Shown here: positions 25,530 to 37,658 of the stretch, one piece after another
Layout: each line of letters starts with the position of its first letter
Position numbering within the stretch: the first letter of the stretch is position 1
Assembly (NCBI GenBank): GCA_033065855.1
Contig: JAVXUO010002754.1
Location: forward strand, 174,264 to 238,263
From: Escallonia rubra
Lineage: Eukaryota; Streptophyta; Magnoliopsida; Escalloniales; Escalloniaceae
DNA length: 64,000 bases
Reading direction: 5' to 3'
The notes under the pieces: model-generated
Databases searched by the model: none
Seen by the model: only the letters and a program-made list of their open reading frames with translations
What the model was told of the DNA's origin: nothing
Program-made: the position numbers and the translations under genes

Positions 25530-26320
25530 AGCATCCCGGAGGAGCCGTCTACCTGACCGGCCAAGGTAGCATCCCGGAGGAGCCGTCTATCTGGCAGAAG
25601 GGGAGTCTTCGTGCCGGAGCACTTGGAGCTCCCTGGCAGAGATAGTGTCCCGGAGGAGTCACCTATCCCCGCGGGTGAGTCCTTGTGCCGGAGCACTCGG
25701 AGCATGTCAAGGTAGCATCCCGGAGGAGCCGTCTACCCGACTGGCCGAGGTAGCATCCTGGAGGAGCCGTCTACCTGGCGGAGTTGAAGAGCTCCCTGGC
25801 GGAGATAGTGTTCCGGAGGAGTCGCCTATCCCCGCGGATGAGTCCTTATGCCGGAGCACTCGGAGCGAGTCAAGGTAGCATCCCGGAGGAGCCGTCTACC
25901 CGACTGGCCGAGGTAGCATCCCGGAGGAGCCGTCTACCTGGCGGAAGGGGAGTTGAAGAGCTCCCTGGCGGAGATAGTGTCCCGGAGGAGTCGCCTATCC
26001 CCGCGGGTGAGTCCTTGTGCCGGAGCACTCGGAGCGAGTCAAGGTAGCATCCCGGAGGAGCCGTCTACCTGGCGGAAGGGGAGTTGAAGAGCTCCCTGGC
26101 AGAGATAGTGTCCCGGAGGAGTCGCCTATCCCCGCGGGTGAGTCCTTATGCCGGAGCACTCGGAGCGAGTCAAAGTAGCATCCCGGAGTAGCCGTCTACC
26201 CGACTGGCCGAGGTAGCATCCCGGAGGAGCCGTCTACCTGGCGGAAGGGGAGTTGAAGAGCTCCCTGGCAGAGATAGTGTCCCGGAGGAGTCGCCTATCC
26301 CCTCGGATGATGTACACTCC
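25530..26320. repeat. Higher-order tandem array, about 165-bp units with about 39-bp subrepeats
   Basis: Units begin near 25708, 25871, 26038 and 26168, with partial ones to the left. A full unit is about 163-167 bp; one is about 130 bp because a subrepeat is absent. Subrepeats share GTAGCATCCCGGAGGAGCC, with a variant AGATAGTGTCCCGGAGGAGT. It is GC-rich and lies inside the solo LTR. Confidence 0.85.
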
Positions 26321-26429
26321 GGAGAGTGGGTTGAAGCATGTTCCATGACCAAGGCAAGGTGCGCATGGTGTGATGAATGAGTGTGGTGCCCGGGGGCATG
26401 ATGACATGATTGTGGCGCATGGGCGCGAT

Positions 26430-26880
26430 GAAGTGAGTAAGGTGCCGGGAGCACGTCTATGTCAATGGCGCGGCGCATGGGCGCGACGGAGTGCGTAAGG
26501 TGCCGGGGGCATGTTTGTGTCAATGGTGGCGCATGGGCGCGACAGAGTGCGTAAGGTGCTGGGGGCACGTTGGTGTCAATGGTGGTGCATGGGCGCGACA
26601 GTGCGTATAGTGCCGGGGGCACGGTAGTGTGACAGAGAGCCTGGGGGCACGGCTGTATCAGCGGCGCGGCGCACGGGCGCGGCGAAGTGTTGGAGTGTGA
26701 CGCCCGAACGTCGGTGACGGGGGTCACGGAGACGACGTCCGGGCGACGGACGATGAGCGTCGTGGAGTTGTGTCTGGGCGACGGGGTCGCGGAGTTGTGT
26801 CCGGGCGACGGGGGTCGCGGAGTTGTGTCCGGGCGACGGGGGTCGCGGAGTTGTGTCCGGGCGACGGGGGTCGCGGAGTT
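26430..26880. repeat. Two further tandem arrays: GCGCATGGGCGCGAC units and GGGTCGCGGAGTTGTGTCC units
   Basis: About 26400-26690 repeats a roughly 60-bp motif containing GCGCATGGGCGCGAC and GTGCCGGGGGCA. About 26755-26880 repeats a 26-28 bp unit containing GGGTCGCGGAGTTGTGTCC four times. The second array is where the LINE inserted. Confidence 0.8.
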
Positions 26881-27978
26881 TTTTTTTTTTTTTTTGTTAT
26901 AAAGTAGAATGTCATATTATATGAAAGGAGTTTAGCACCTCATGGTGATTACAGACAAGGAAAACATAGAGCTACACTTCGATCAAAGTTAAAAGGGCTG
27001 CAAACAAAGCTAGGAATAATAAATATAAAGCAAAAGACACGCGCATACAAAATGGAAATAGAGATCTCGTTACGGCAAAAAGTCATGCACCCAGTCTTGG
27101 AAGACAGTAACACGTGCATGGCAGGCAAAAGCAGCTAAAGATCTGGATTCCTTAATCTGAGACGGCGTGGCTCTGTCAAAGCTGATCTGATGGAAGTCTG
27201 ATAGCATATAGCAAAAGTCATACATAATAGGAGCGGTGGTATCAGGGATCTCCACCATATCCGAGAGCTGAGTAAGCAAAAAATTTGAGTTAGTGAGAAT
27301 TTTGATATGTAAGAGATTGTGCTTCTTTGCCCATAAAGAAGATGTAAGCAAGCCTTTAGAGAGTGCATTCAAATCGTCAGATGCTAAAAAAGAAATTGCT
27401 GCTGAGCCGCATCGAAAGCCATTTTCCGTAAGACAGTAAAGCCCCAAACCCGATTTCAGTGTGGCTTTATTGAAACAGACATCGATAACCATTCTAAGAG
27501 GTTTCACTGTCACACAATTGCACCGGTTGATGACGGGAGTGATAGCTGAGAGTGAAGCAACCATCAGAGGCGCTGTTTTATTGATGGCGGGAGTAGAGGA
27601 TGAACAGCGTTGAATAAGCGTTGCACCAATATTCTGGGTTAAGGTTGCAATATTATTGATGATAAGAATAGGCTGGAAGGGGGTTTGTCTGAAGATCAAA
27701 TGATTTCTATGAATCCAAATGCACCAAATGGTGGCTATAATCTGAATGGATTTGGGTAATAAAGACCGGCGACATGCGGGGTTGATAATCCAATTTGAAA
27801 GCCATTCGGTGAAGGAAGATCCTGTAGTTTGACTATGAAGACCTGTCATTCCCCCAAACCATATGGATCTGACCGCTTGACAAGAGAAGAATAGGTGATC
27901 GACTGTTTCCGGTTGATCTAGACAGATAGGGCACATGTCAGAAGGTGAGATTCGAATTTTATGTAGGTTGAAGTATAA
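26881..27978 (-). mobile_element. 5'-truncated L1-type LINE insertion with 15-bp target duplication
   Basis: The minus-strand poly(A) shows as a T run at 26881-26895. The 15-bp target GGGGGTCGCGGAGTT occurs at 26866-26880 and again at 27979-27993. The body encodes the C-terminus of LINE ORF2 with no internal stop down to 27070: a zinc-binding block CPICLDQPETVDHLFFSC, then an RNase H-like region with VIDVCFNKATLKSGLG and a DFHQISF stretch. The reverse transcriptase is absent because of 5' truncation. The open frame and the perfect duplication suggest a young copy, younger than the LTR it sits in. Because the target is a tandem repeat, part of the apparent duplication could be array units. Confidence 0.85.
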
Positions 27979-28019
27979 GGGGGTCGCGGAGTTGTGTATG
28001 GTCTCTTGAAGAGAAGTGA

Positions 28020-28155
28020 AGGTGCTAAGGATGGAGGCCAAAGGCCAACCCTTGGGGGAAGGCCAAGGCCAACCCATAGGGGGAGGCCAAGGCCAACCCC
28101 AAGGGAAGGCCGAGGCCGACCCCAAGGGGGAGGCCAAGGCCAACCTCCTTGGGCA
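28020..28155. repeat. Short tandem array of GGCCAAGGCCAACCC units
   Basis: Four to five imperfect units of about 27-29 bp containing GGCCAAGGCCAACCC(C)AAGGG, inside the solo LTR to the right of the LINE. Confidence 0.8.
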
Positions 28156-28621
28156 AGTGCCATGGCGCGTCGACGGGCGACAGGCGAAGTGCGACGGTCG
28201 AAGTATCATGAGGCTTGGTCACATTACTTGAGCGTGCATGCTTTGACCGGTTGTGAGCATTGAAAATGTCTGTTGCTTGTGCGGACGTGTCATGCAAAGT
28301 GCGAGCACGGTGGGCCTTTGGGTACGACCAGAATAGGTTGGGAACAACATGTTTGGTAACACTTTCAGTTTCAGTTTTTTTTTTAAAGAAAAGTGGAAAG
28401 AGTTCTGGGTTTTTTTTCACCAGTTTAAAAAACCAGTGACCGTTTGGTAGAGTTTTTTTTTTTAAAACAGAAAAGAACAAGCGTTTGGCAGGACAGCTAT
28501 TTGGATTTTTTTTTATTTTTAATATACATTTTTTTGGTTGAATAACAACTAACAATATTAGCTCAGCATTGTTACAACTTCACTGCCGAGCACCGTCTCG
28601 CCACCTATCACAAACCCTAAT

Positions 28622-28864
28622 TTAGCCACTGCCTTCGTCTGAAGATGGCAGATCTAGAAATAAGGCTGTCAAGGCGAAGAGAGGCACCGGAGGAGAGGAA
28701 GCTTCGACGACAGTATCGGTAGGCCCGCGGCGGACATCCCACATGTTCATCTTGCGCAGCCGCGTCTTACGGTGGTGCGCCGTCGCCTTCTTCTGCGGCC
28801 GCGACGAGCTCTTAATCACAAGACCGAAACCGCCAAAGCCGTTGTGGCGCTGCCTTCGTCGCAT
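28622..28864 (-). pseudogene. Fragment of plastid ribosomal protein PSRP6 (plant-specific 50S subunit protein)
   Basis: PSRP6 is a small plant-specific protein of the chloroplast 50S ribosome. The minus-strand frame contains SSSRPQKKATAHHRKTRLRK followed by MNMWDVRRGPT. This matches the remembered family core SSRPQKKxTAHHxKTRPxKTQxWDIxRKPT. After the PT the family's VYxPLPPLPPEW segment is not recognisable: the frame gives PTDTVVEASSPPVPLF and ends at 28622. Upstream, the frame stays open but no convincing transit peptide or start codon precedes MRRRQRHNGFGGFG. The piece lies 270 bp right of the solo LTR. I take it as a truncated or diverged copy. A working gene with a changed C-terminus cannot be excluded. 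Confidence 0.55.
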
Positions 28865-29873
28865 TGCCGTTGGTTCTTGACGGCGGGAGGGAGGTACGCT
28901 GTGGTACGACAGAGATTTTGGTGTTGAAAATTGTTGAGACCGACATTTTTGTAACGAGATTTCTTTAATTAGTGAATGAAATCGGAGAGTAGATGTTCAG
29001 TGGCGACACTGATTGAAGGCGGCGACGGCGGCTGTTGCGGTGGTGGGTATCAATTTGTCTTCGTTGATGACACTGCACCGACGACGTTTTCTAGTGGCGA
29101 CACTGCACCGACGACGTTTTTTCTTCGTTGATCAACGAAAATGTATTCAATGGCCAACACACAGGCCACGTGTCTGATTTGGGCAAATGAGTGACTGTTT
29201 GCTAGAATATATTTCTTGGTTGTTTTCTTAAAGTTTATCTGTTGTAGTTCCTTGTTTTCATGTATTGCTTTAGGTTTTCTCTTTTTAAATTTAACTAGTT
29301 GATAGGTGCTTTTTATTTGGTTTTATTAGATGTTTACTTTAACTTGCTTTTTCTCTTATTTATCTTTTGGTAGCTAACTTGGATGGGGTTATCATCCAAT
29401 TAATTTGTCTTTTACCTTTTCACTACTCCTTGTATATTCGGTCCCAAAATTATTCTGATATATATTCCTGAATATTCTCCACAAAAAAAAACCTTTGAAA
29501 GTTAAAAACTCAACCTTTTAAGAAAATAGTTATGAACCTTGTCCTTTTTTTTTTTACTTCAAGCTAATACAAGACATCATAGCGTCATACTTGTAACTCA
29601 AAGTTAGCATCAAGAAGGATCCTAACATACATGACATACTCATCGATGCTCTGTAATAACTCACTTTGTATTGGACCTACGCTCCCTTCAGACCTGCGAC
29701 ACCTCTGTATCCTGAACATTGCACCGCCGCATGAGAAACAAGTGCCCCTCAAACAAACCATACTTGGAAACCAAAACCACTTTGAATTACGTTCATGAAC
29801 GACATGAATGTAGCAAGGTATCAATATGTATCAACACAGATGACCATTTGCACCAAAACTTCCTCTGGCTGCG
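28865..29873. other. Intergenic stretch and SMN 3' flank
   Basis: Contains a short repeated GCGACACTGCACCGACGACG segment near 29090-29120 and AT-rich DNA. The right end is the 3' UTR side of the SMN gene. Nothing else is recognised. Confidence 0.5.
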
Positions 29874-32800
29874 TCATTTCTTCACAAAAGACTGCTCAGT
29901 GAGATATCTACATCACAAGGTAAGGTTTCAACCGTTATGAGCTTAGAACATGATGAACCGATATGCTCTAATAATATACTACAATGGTTCTGGATACTAG
30001 GACTATATGTTTAGATACCAATTGAACGCCTAGAATGAGAAAAAGGTAATGCCTTCAATAAATGTTTATTTACAAGTAACTATATTCACAAAAGGACCGC
30101 CAATTAAGGGTGTGAAACCCTTAAACAATAAGATATACAAGCTCAAATATCTCTATACAGCAAGAAGTTGGCCAGAAATCTAAGAATGCTTATAGGAGCC
30201 GGGAAAGATGTCCTCAGCCCAACAAAAGCGAGTAGAAAAACAGAAGCCTTCAACTTAGTCAAAGGCAACTCGGTACCCTTAAAAGCCCACCTTCCTTTCC
30301 TATACAACCCCCACAACTTCGCTCCACTCCTTTTCTTATACAAGGATCAAAAGAGTATCAAAGTACACACTTAAGCGTTAGATACGGCAGCATAAAACCA
30401 GAAAATTATAGCCAACACCACGAACTTATCCAATAAGCTTAATCCACGGTTATTATTTCGCCCAAAGAGAATGTGTTCGAAGACAACATTAAATCAATGT
30501 ATATGCAACTACTGAGAGGATGACTGATTATGAAGACACTATTTAATTTTTCACAAAAGTAGGTCCATGTATGGTTGAGTACCATGTGAAACAGAGTGGA
30601 AGAGTCAAGAGAGTAGGCTTCACCAAATGGAAGAGCATGGCTTAAAGCAATACTTACTTGCCGGTGTAGAAGCCCGCAGAGTACCAGGCATTCAGAACAA
30701 CACTAAGATCTGTTTCATTTGTCTCTACCTCTACCTCTCGCTCTCTATCTGTAATTCACAAATAACATGAAAAAAGAAATGTAATCCAATAAGAGACCGA
30801 CTGCATCTATCCCCAGTCCCCACAAAAGGGGACGGGGTGAAAACATTAGTATGTACCAAATCAATTAAGAAAACAAGAAGTCCATGCAGTAGGAAGTTAC
30901 CACAAAAGGAATCATCTTATCAAGCAAACCTTTACGTGAACAAGAACCACAATGTAGCATGTGTATAATTCGATATGTGACGGTTGCAACCTCTGAAAAA
31001 ATAAATCTGAAATAGCGTCATCATAATTCAACTTGATACGTGCGGACAAGCATGGATTTATTAACCTTGGCTTAAATATCTATCATCGTTAAAGGTACAT
31101 AAGATATGTTCGTCTAGTTTCTCCATAATAACGGGCACAGAACAACTAGCAAAAATTATTAAGTGGAAGTTTCACAGATGTTTCAAACCATGACCCCAGA
31201 CCCATACCCCTGCGTAACGGGGTAAATTGAAATACATAACTTGGCACCACAACAAGTCAAAATCGGCATGATAGGAATTATAACCCATTGCCTCCAGTCC
31301 TAGCCATATCAAACCTTTCTATAAAGTTGAAAGACGTTGGTAACCAAGTAACACCGACCAACTTTTTAATGTGAGATTACAATTTTCTTAGAAACATACC
31401 TTTATTTCCATCCGAGGCATCAGGATCTTTTGTCTTCAACGTAGAAAGTGCTTTTTCTGCAGCTCCCAATGCCATTTTGATTAAAGCGCCATCTTCCGAA
31501 GACGATGACTTTTCCTTGTGACCTGTTGCTGAAGTCGCATTACCAGTTTTATTAACATAAGACCCACTGCAAGAACAAGCAGGCAACGATGCACATGCAG
31601 CCATTGACCCAGGACACGCATAGGAGCAACAATAGTAGACGCCAGCTGGGCAGGAAGCTTGAGCTGCTGGTACTTGATTCTCTTGTGGTGTACCCCACTG
31701 CGTGCTAGGATCAGAACCTTGGTGATTCCAATTGCCAAACTGGTAAAGTTGCTGTAGAACTTTTTGTCTCTGCTCCTCAAGCTCATAATATTGGTTCATT
31801 AAGTGACTATAATTTTCTGCATCTTGAGTGTTTGAATAGCTCTTGTGCACATCTTGCATATCTTGAGCATTTGAAGAATCAAGGCAAGGGTTTTCTGTCA
31901 CTAATGAAGGATCCATAGTGTCTCCCTTCTCGATAGTGTGGTTTAATGCAACATTGTTTTTCTCATCTGCTTCCACGTGCCTTCACATAATGGAAGAAAA
32001 GAGAACAACAACTAAAGATTGGAACCATAACTTCAAAACCAAAAGGAAATACAGCTCCTCTCTGACAGAAATTCGTATATAAAGATACAGACCCAGTTCA
32101 TATGTTTTAAGTTTAATTTAAGAAAATGCGTTGTTCTAACTTCGACACTTTGTTTATATTTCTCAAGATACAATATAGGATTAATAACTACTGTGCCATA
32201 CAGAAATAGAAGTTGGCCAAGAAGACCAGTAACAAAATGAAGTCCAGCCTAGAAAAACAGTTATAGGTGAGGAAATGTTCCATGGTTCCGGATCATTGTA
32301 CTGCCCAAGTCCAGGACAGTTGCATTGGGAGGGGTGATGTGGTCGGAGGGGGACGTATTGTGTAACAAATGTCCAGGACTAACGAGGTGCAAGGGTTTGG
32401 GACCCTTAGATATTTTCCCATTTGAAGTACATCCAAAAAAATGAAGACCTCATACCTAAAATTACATATTTGGAGCATTATCAAGAGAATGTAGGCCATT
32501 TGTAAAAGTTTTAAAAGATGCCCAACTCATTGTTTATCTCACCAACTCCCTTTGGTTGCCACAGTCCCAATCCACAAGGTAAGTCTCATACTAAGGCTAT
32601 TGGAAATCATTTAGCATAATTTTCACAATAATGATTGAGACTTTGTTATGAATTAGGAGATCACATTGACCAAACATTGATCTCAGGTCAAAACGAATCA
32701 ATCTAGATGCACAGCAAAAATAGCTGTTGTAATCATAGGAAGGGCACCAATATTTTGTTGACAATGTGGTCTGAAAACCATGTACCGATTTCTTCAAAAC

Positions 32801-35800
32801 TTGAAATCATTAAGAACGTCCAACTCAGAGAGAAAGACGAAGAAAGAGGAAAGGGCTGTGCTAGAATGTGCAAATCCCACAGTAAGGACATCGTGGTCTA
32901 GCAGGAAAAGTTTTCTTCTCTTCCAAGAATAATTGCAAGAGTTGTTCAGGAACAAATAATCACCAGAAGGCAGCAAAAATTTGACCCTTTGATGTCAAAA
33001 TACTTACTAATACAAAGATTCAAGTGGCAGACAAGTCGAGGATTTGGTTTTAGTGGACTAAAAAGGCTCAAAGCTTGAGGACCCTAATTTTTGTAGTTCC
33101 CATTCAAATAAGAAAATATGCTGAAAAACGTTTGCAAGCTCTCAGAGGCAACAAGAAGCTGCTAATCATGACTAGGCACGATAACGGCCTATAATCACTC
33201 CAAGGTTCCAGGTCAACTCTTCCACATAAGCCTCAGTAGTCATTGGGCATTGCAAACGAATACTTTGAACTTACTAAATTAGGATCAGAGTACAATATCT
33301 TAAACTTAAATCGATACCATTTGTATTTTCTTTTGTCTCTTACTTACTCGACTTGCGTTTGAACATTTTTTGGAAAATATGAATTACTTCCTTAGTCACA
33401 ATGCACAACTTCTAGCCATGAAGTGAAGAATAGAACAAGTGCTCAATTCAACTTCAGAAGATAAGCTCTTGATCATGTCCTCCTCATCTTAACAACTGAA
33501 AATTACGATATTCTTCTCAAAACTCACAAAAAGCAGAAAGATTTGGTGGGTAATTAACACCCCACCCCCCACCCCCCCAAAAAATTCAAAACATGACCCT
33601 CACCCCCCTTTTTGGTAGGTAACAGTAAAACTTAAGGTTGTGCTTTGGGTTCAAATCGAAAAGGGCTCTCACAAAAAACTGTTTTTTTCATGGTTGAACG
33701 GGGGCGTCCAAGTAATTTCTCTAACATACACAGGCCAACGTCATGGAGAATCTTGTAACGACATTTAGCAAATGATAAAAAGCTTGATTTATAGTCAACT
33801 ACTAAATTTACAATTCAAAAAAACCTGTGTGAAAATGATATAAATAAGAAGAAGAAGAAGAAGGCTCAAGCTGATTAATATACGGACCTTTTACCTTCAG
33901 AACTATCATCTACAAGAACCGATATATTTTCTTCTGAGCTGCTTATAACTTTTTCTTCCTGAGGTGAATCATCATGACGTCCTTTTGCATGCATTGCCTG
34001 GACAAGAAAAGAGACCAGCGTCAAAGTTGATGAAGTCAAAGCTGATTCAGAAGTCAATAGGACGGGAGGAAATGAAACATAAGTAGATATAAGAACAAAC
34101 AATTACATCATAGATGTGGAATGTCATGCATCGTTTTATGCCCCAAATGTGACAAAAGATTAACCTGAACTTTATTTCAATGCCACCAACAAACAAATAA
34201 CTAATTATCCCCCATATTTTCCATTTTACCTTCCCAATGAAATCATAAGCCTATCAATGAGATAATCACATGCATAGTTTACAAGTCCTGGCTTCCCGTT
34301 CCCTTATTCTTATGTTCACTTTCATCCAATATGGCGACACCTGCTTCTCAAAGCTAAAAATACAGCCACCTCTATCGTCTGTTATAGCAATCACTAAACA
34401 TATATTTGTTACCATCTCCAAAAGAATGAGAGCATGGCAAAGACAATGAAATTATCTCATTGGGCTGTCAGATGCTGAGAGCATCGAGCTGTCAGACATC
34501 TGCTGTGATGTAGCCATCCCTTATAAAGAACAAACATAGCTTACAGGTATGCTTGAATCTAAGCACTACTGATACGTCTCACACAACTACTATATCACTA
34601 GGTGCGTGGTGGGTTAAGGGGGAGGGGGGACGAATCGAAGAGTGAAGCACCACTAGGAGTCACCAACCATCACTTCACAATCTAAGAACCCAGATAGACA
34701 ATAAAGGAATGGGAAGAAGTTTCACCCTGCAGCAGTCTCATTCAAGTACTTGAACCAAACTTCCTTTTATGCAGTCTATTCTCAACAGGTATTCATTAAA
34801 AACTTTGTCAAAAATTCAAAACTAAAACATTCAGAGGGATTCTCAGTATGAAAAAGGCAACTTAAAAGTCAAGATACATACAAAGCTATAGTGTCGGAAG
34901 AAACTGCATGATACTGAACTGCTTTGCTCAACCTATTGCACTATCTTCAATTTGCAAAGATACATTTGACTTTTAGCATGTCAGTGCCAAACCATTATAC
35001 AAGAGATTCTCATAACCGAATACTGGTCCACGATAAAAGTACTACTGTCCTTTCATTGGATTTTCCCCATTTGATTTTTTGCGAATCCCTGTGACAGAAT
35101 CTGTATATGTAAACGTTGACCTTACTCATTATTATACTAGCTTGACCTGTGAAACTACACTTTATCACTTTATTATTGTGATTTTAAGTTCAATTCAATT
35201 CAATATTTACATGAACTAAAATCTATCTTAGGAACTCACAAAAGGTCAAAGGGGATAATCCAATGGAACATACAGAATCCTACATTCTCATTTTTACATC
35301 CATACTACTGAAAAGGTCGGCCTATTGGCATTCCTAAATTTCTAACGCCATCCGACGTATTACTTATATTTCCACACAGTTTTGTACAACCTACAATCAT
35401 GCAGAATGTCTTCAAGAAGAGTACCTGGGATATTAAAGAGAGCAACTTAAAAATCAAAATACATCAGAAAAAACTTGTTGGACCAAGCTGCATTACACCG
35501 AACTAGTGTACTTGAATACTTATGGTTGTGACATAAACCACATATACTAATTGTGCTCAACCTACTGGAATACCTTCGATTTACACATAGACATGTTTAC
35601 TTAGCGTGCCCGTGCCAGTACAAGTAGCTTCCAGTGCCCAGATGCTGACACAAAGTAACAATACAGCCACATTATCAAAATGGTAGTCCTATCCCCACTC
35701 CCTAAATTACTAATGACAGTCCGTATACTGATAATTTGCAAAACATCCAAAGCAGTAGGTGGTGCAGGGTGTGCCAGTAGCGGATTAGGAGTTGACAGTA

Positions 35801-36008
35801 ACAGAGCTACCCGTGATACTACTATGCTCTCGTTGCACAGAAGGGAAGTAAATAACAAAGAGAGTTGTGAGGTAGAGAAACGAAGCCCTAGTTTTATGAG
35901 CGAGTAAGAGTATAGAGAGAGAGAGAGAGAGACCTTGAACTTAGAGATGGCGTCGTCAAAGGCGGTGATGAGGGCGGAGTCGTCCCAGAGATCACCTCCC
36001 TTGCCCAT
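29874..36008 (-). CDS. SMN: Plant SMN (survival motor neuron) homologue, complete, 5 exons
   Basis: SMN proteins help load Sm rings onto spliceosomal snRNAs together with Gemin2. Exons on minus: 35934-36008, 33895-33997, 31400-31966, 30658-30748, 29874-29907; phases agree and give 289 residues. Exon 1 holds the Gemin2-binding type motif (MGKGGDLWDDSALITAFDDA). Exon 3 has QYYELEEQRQKVLQQLYQFG, a probable coiled coil, and a Cys-rich stretch (CCSYACPGSMAACASLPACS) known from plant members. Exons 4-5 encode the C-terminal YG-box-like end: SVVLNAWYSAGFYTG then KYLTEQSFVKK and stop. No Tudor domain is visible, in line with the plant proteins I recall. The exon 3 acceptor is taken at 31966 because only that AG keeps phase with exon 2. 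Introns are 1.9-2.0 kb around exons 2 and 3 and hold no recognised element. Confidence 0.88.
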
Positions 36009-36299
36009 CTTCCTCCTTGGCCCCTTGTCTCTTGTCTGCTCGCTCTTTGTTATTGTTAAACCCTCTCGAATGGGCTGCCTTCCTGTTCCTTTTCAATGGC
36101 TGAGTATATTTTTGACAGTGGTTGGGAATTTTTAGTTTTGAGAAATGGAAATGTTACTTCCTTTATCTTGTACATATTGCACTTCCCCTTCCTAACCAAC
36201 AACACCCCCCCCCCCCCCCCCACCCCGGGGTTAAAGATGCATTTTAGACCTTAACTCTATTCCCAATACCCTTGCTCGGAAAGGGTCACGAACTTTCGG
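36009..36299. other. SMN upstream region with poly(C) run
   Basis: Leader and promoter side of SMN. A run of about 20 C residues near 36206-36225 is the only outstanding feature. The LINE remnant begins just to its right. Confidence 0.55.
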
Positions 36300-37658
36300 C
36301 CTATTATTCCATGTAAAACCAGCTACAAAATCTTATCTCGAACTTTAGTCATCCGCGCGTTTGTCTCATCATAAATTCCATAATCCACCCTTCTCAAACC
36401 AGTTTCGTTCGCGGTAGAAGAGCCACGAGTAACAATATTATCGTGAATGAAATCATCATATCTGAATAAAGAAAGGTAAGTGGGCCTTTCATGGCCAAAC
36501 TCAACCTCGAAAAGGCCTCCAACCATCTAAATTGGGAGTTCTTATTCAGGACCCTCCAAAAGCAAGGCCTTCCTCCATCGATCATAAGGCTTATCATGAG
36601 TTATGTCTCTGTTGTCCAATATGCGGTCCTTTGGCATGGATCGCCACTAAGTTCTTCACCCCCAATTGTGGTTTGCGACAGGGCAACCCACTCTTACCTT
36701 ACTTATTCATCTTCAGCCTTAACGAGCTATGTAAAAACCTGATACGGACTGAAAATTGAAATAAACTGTATTATATTAAAATGCTCAATTTGGCTTGGCA
36801 TCTCTCACCTATTGTTTGTGATGACATTCTTCTCTTAGCCGTGCAACCAAAGATAACTGTAGTAGTTTTCGGTCAACTTCTAATTATTTTAGCACTCGAG
36901 AAGGTTTCAAATCTAAATCAAAGCTCTTGTTTTCTAGAAACACCCCTAGAACCACCAGCCTGTTATTTCAACATTCTTCGGGAATGCTTTCCACCGATAA
37001 GTTTGTCGGAAACTTGGGGCCCCTTCCAAAATCATAGTGAATCTCTTCGGGTGAGTGATAACCTAAAAAACAGGGAGTGAGACCTATATGGCCTTTGGTC
37101 CTCCACCCTACTCAGATTATTGATCAAATTCTTGCAATTTTTCCATCCCTCTAGTCCATGAGAGCTCTAATGACAAAGTTTGGCCTTTTGATTACGACAA
37201 ATGCACAGTTAAGTCAGCTTATAGAATTCTAATCACGCCAAACCTCCAACGAATTGCCGACTATACTTGGACATGGAAAATGTCTAACCTGACTCGCATT
37301 TAAAGTTTTCTTTGGAAAATGTGCCGGTAACACACTTTCAGTTCGTACGAAACTCCAATTCTTCAAGATAAAATGTGTCGTAATGGTTGTGGCCAACCTA
37401 AGACTATTGATCAGTGTCTCTGGGGGTTGCCCATACATCAAACGAACTTGGGCCATGCTAAAGCTAAACCCCCAACCCATAATAAATGATTGGAATTTCC
37501 AAGCTTTCCTAAAATGATGCAAAGAGAATATTAGTCAAACGACGAACTTTGTATCGCACCATATCCTGTAGAACACTCGGTTTGCTTTTATGCTCTCCTC
37601 GATTTGGTACCACCAAAACAAACTTGCCATCTTACACATAGACTTCCCCCAAAGTTTG

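Larger units (their letters stand above)
24747..28346 (-). mobile_element. Solo LTR of an LTR retrotransposon, tandem-repeat-rich, carrying a LINE insertion
   Basis: A block starting TGATGCCAAGG and ending GGTTGGGAACA (TG...CA on either strand) is flanked by a perfect 5-bp repeat ACATG at 24742-24746 and 28347-28351. On minus it has a TATA-like TCTATAAATAGAG near 25080 and a downstream GGACCTAAGCATCGGAC stretch resembling the R/U5 of plant Gypsy LTRs. No gag or pol is present and no second LTR was found nearby, so a solo LTR made by LTR-LTR recombination fits best. Without the LINE at 26881-27978 and its duplicated target, it is about 2.49 kb. The U3-side part holds several unrelated tandem arrays. 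Family assignment within Gypsy is inference. Confidence 0.65.

Noticed and set aside
25530-26320. Regular repeats resembling a CRISPR array
   Set aside because: Plant nuclear context, repeats are contiguous higher-order units without unique spacers, and no cas-like genes exist.
25192-26915. Several open frames of 60-185 codons in GC-rich DNA
   Set aside because: They follow the tandem arrays of the solo LTR and repeat with them; high GC alone keeps them open.
28025-28209. N-terminal extension of the LINE frame rich in Pro/Leu/Gly
   Set aside because: It is array sequence of the LTR read through by chance beyond the LINE 5' truncation point at 27978.
28347-28520. GTTTGGTA and T-rich segment resembling a small TIR element
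   Set aside because: No matching second end or target duplication could be fixed; its left edge is the solo LTR duplication.
29585-29824. 79-codon minus frame downstream of SMN
   Set aside because: No family match; it lies beyond the SMN stop codon at 29874 and is probably 3' flank.
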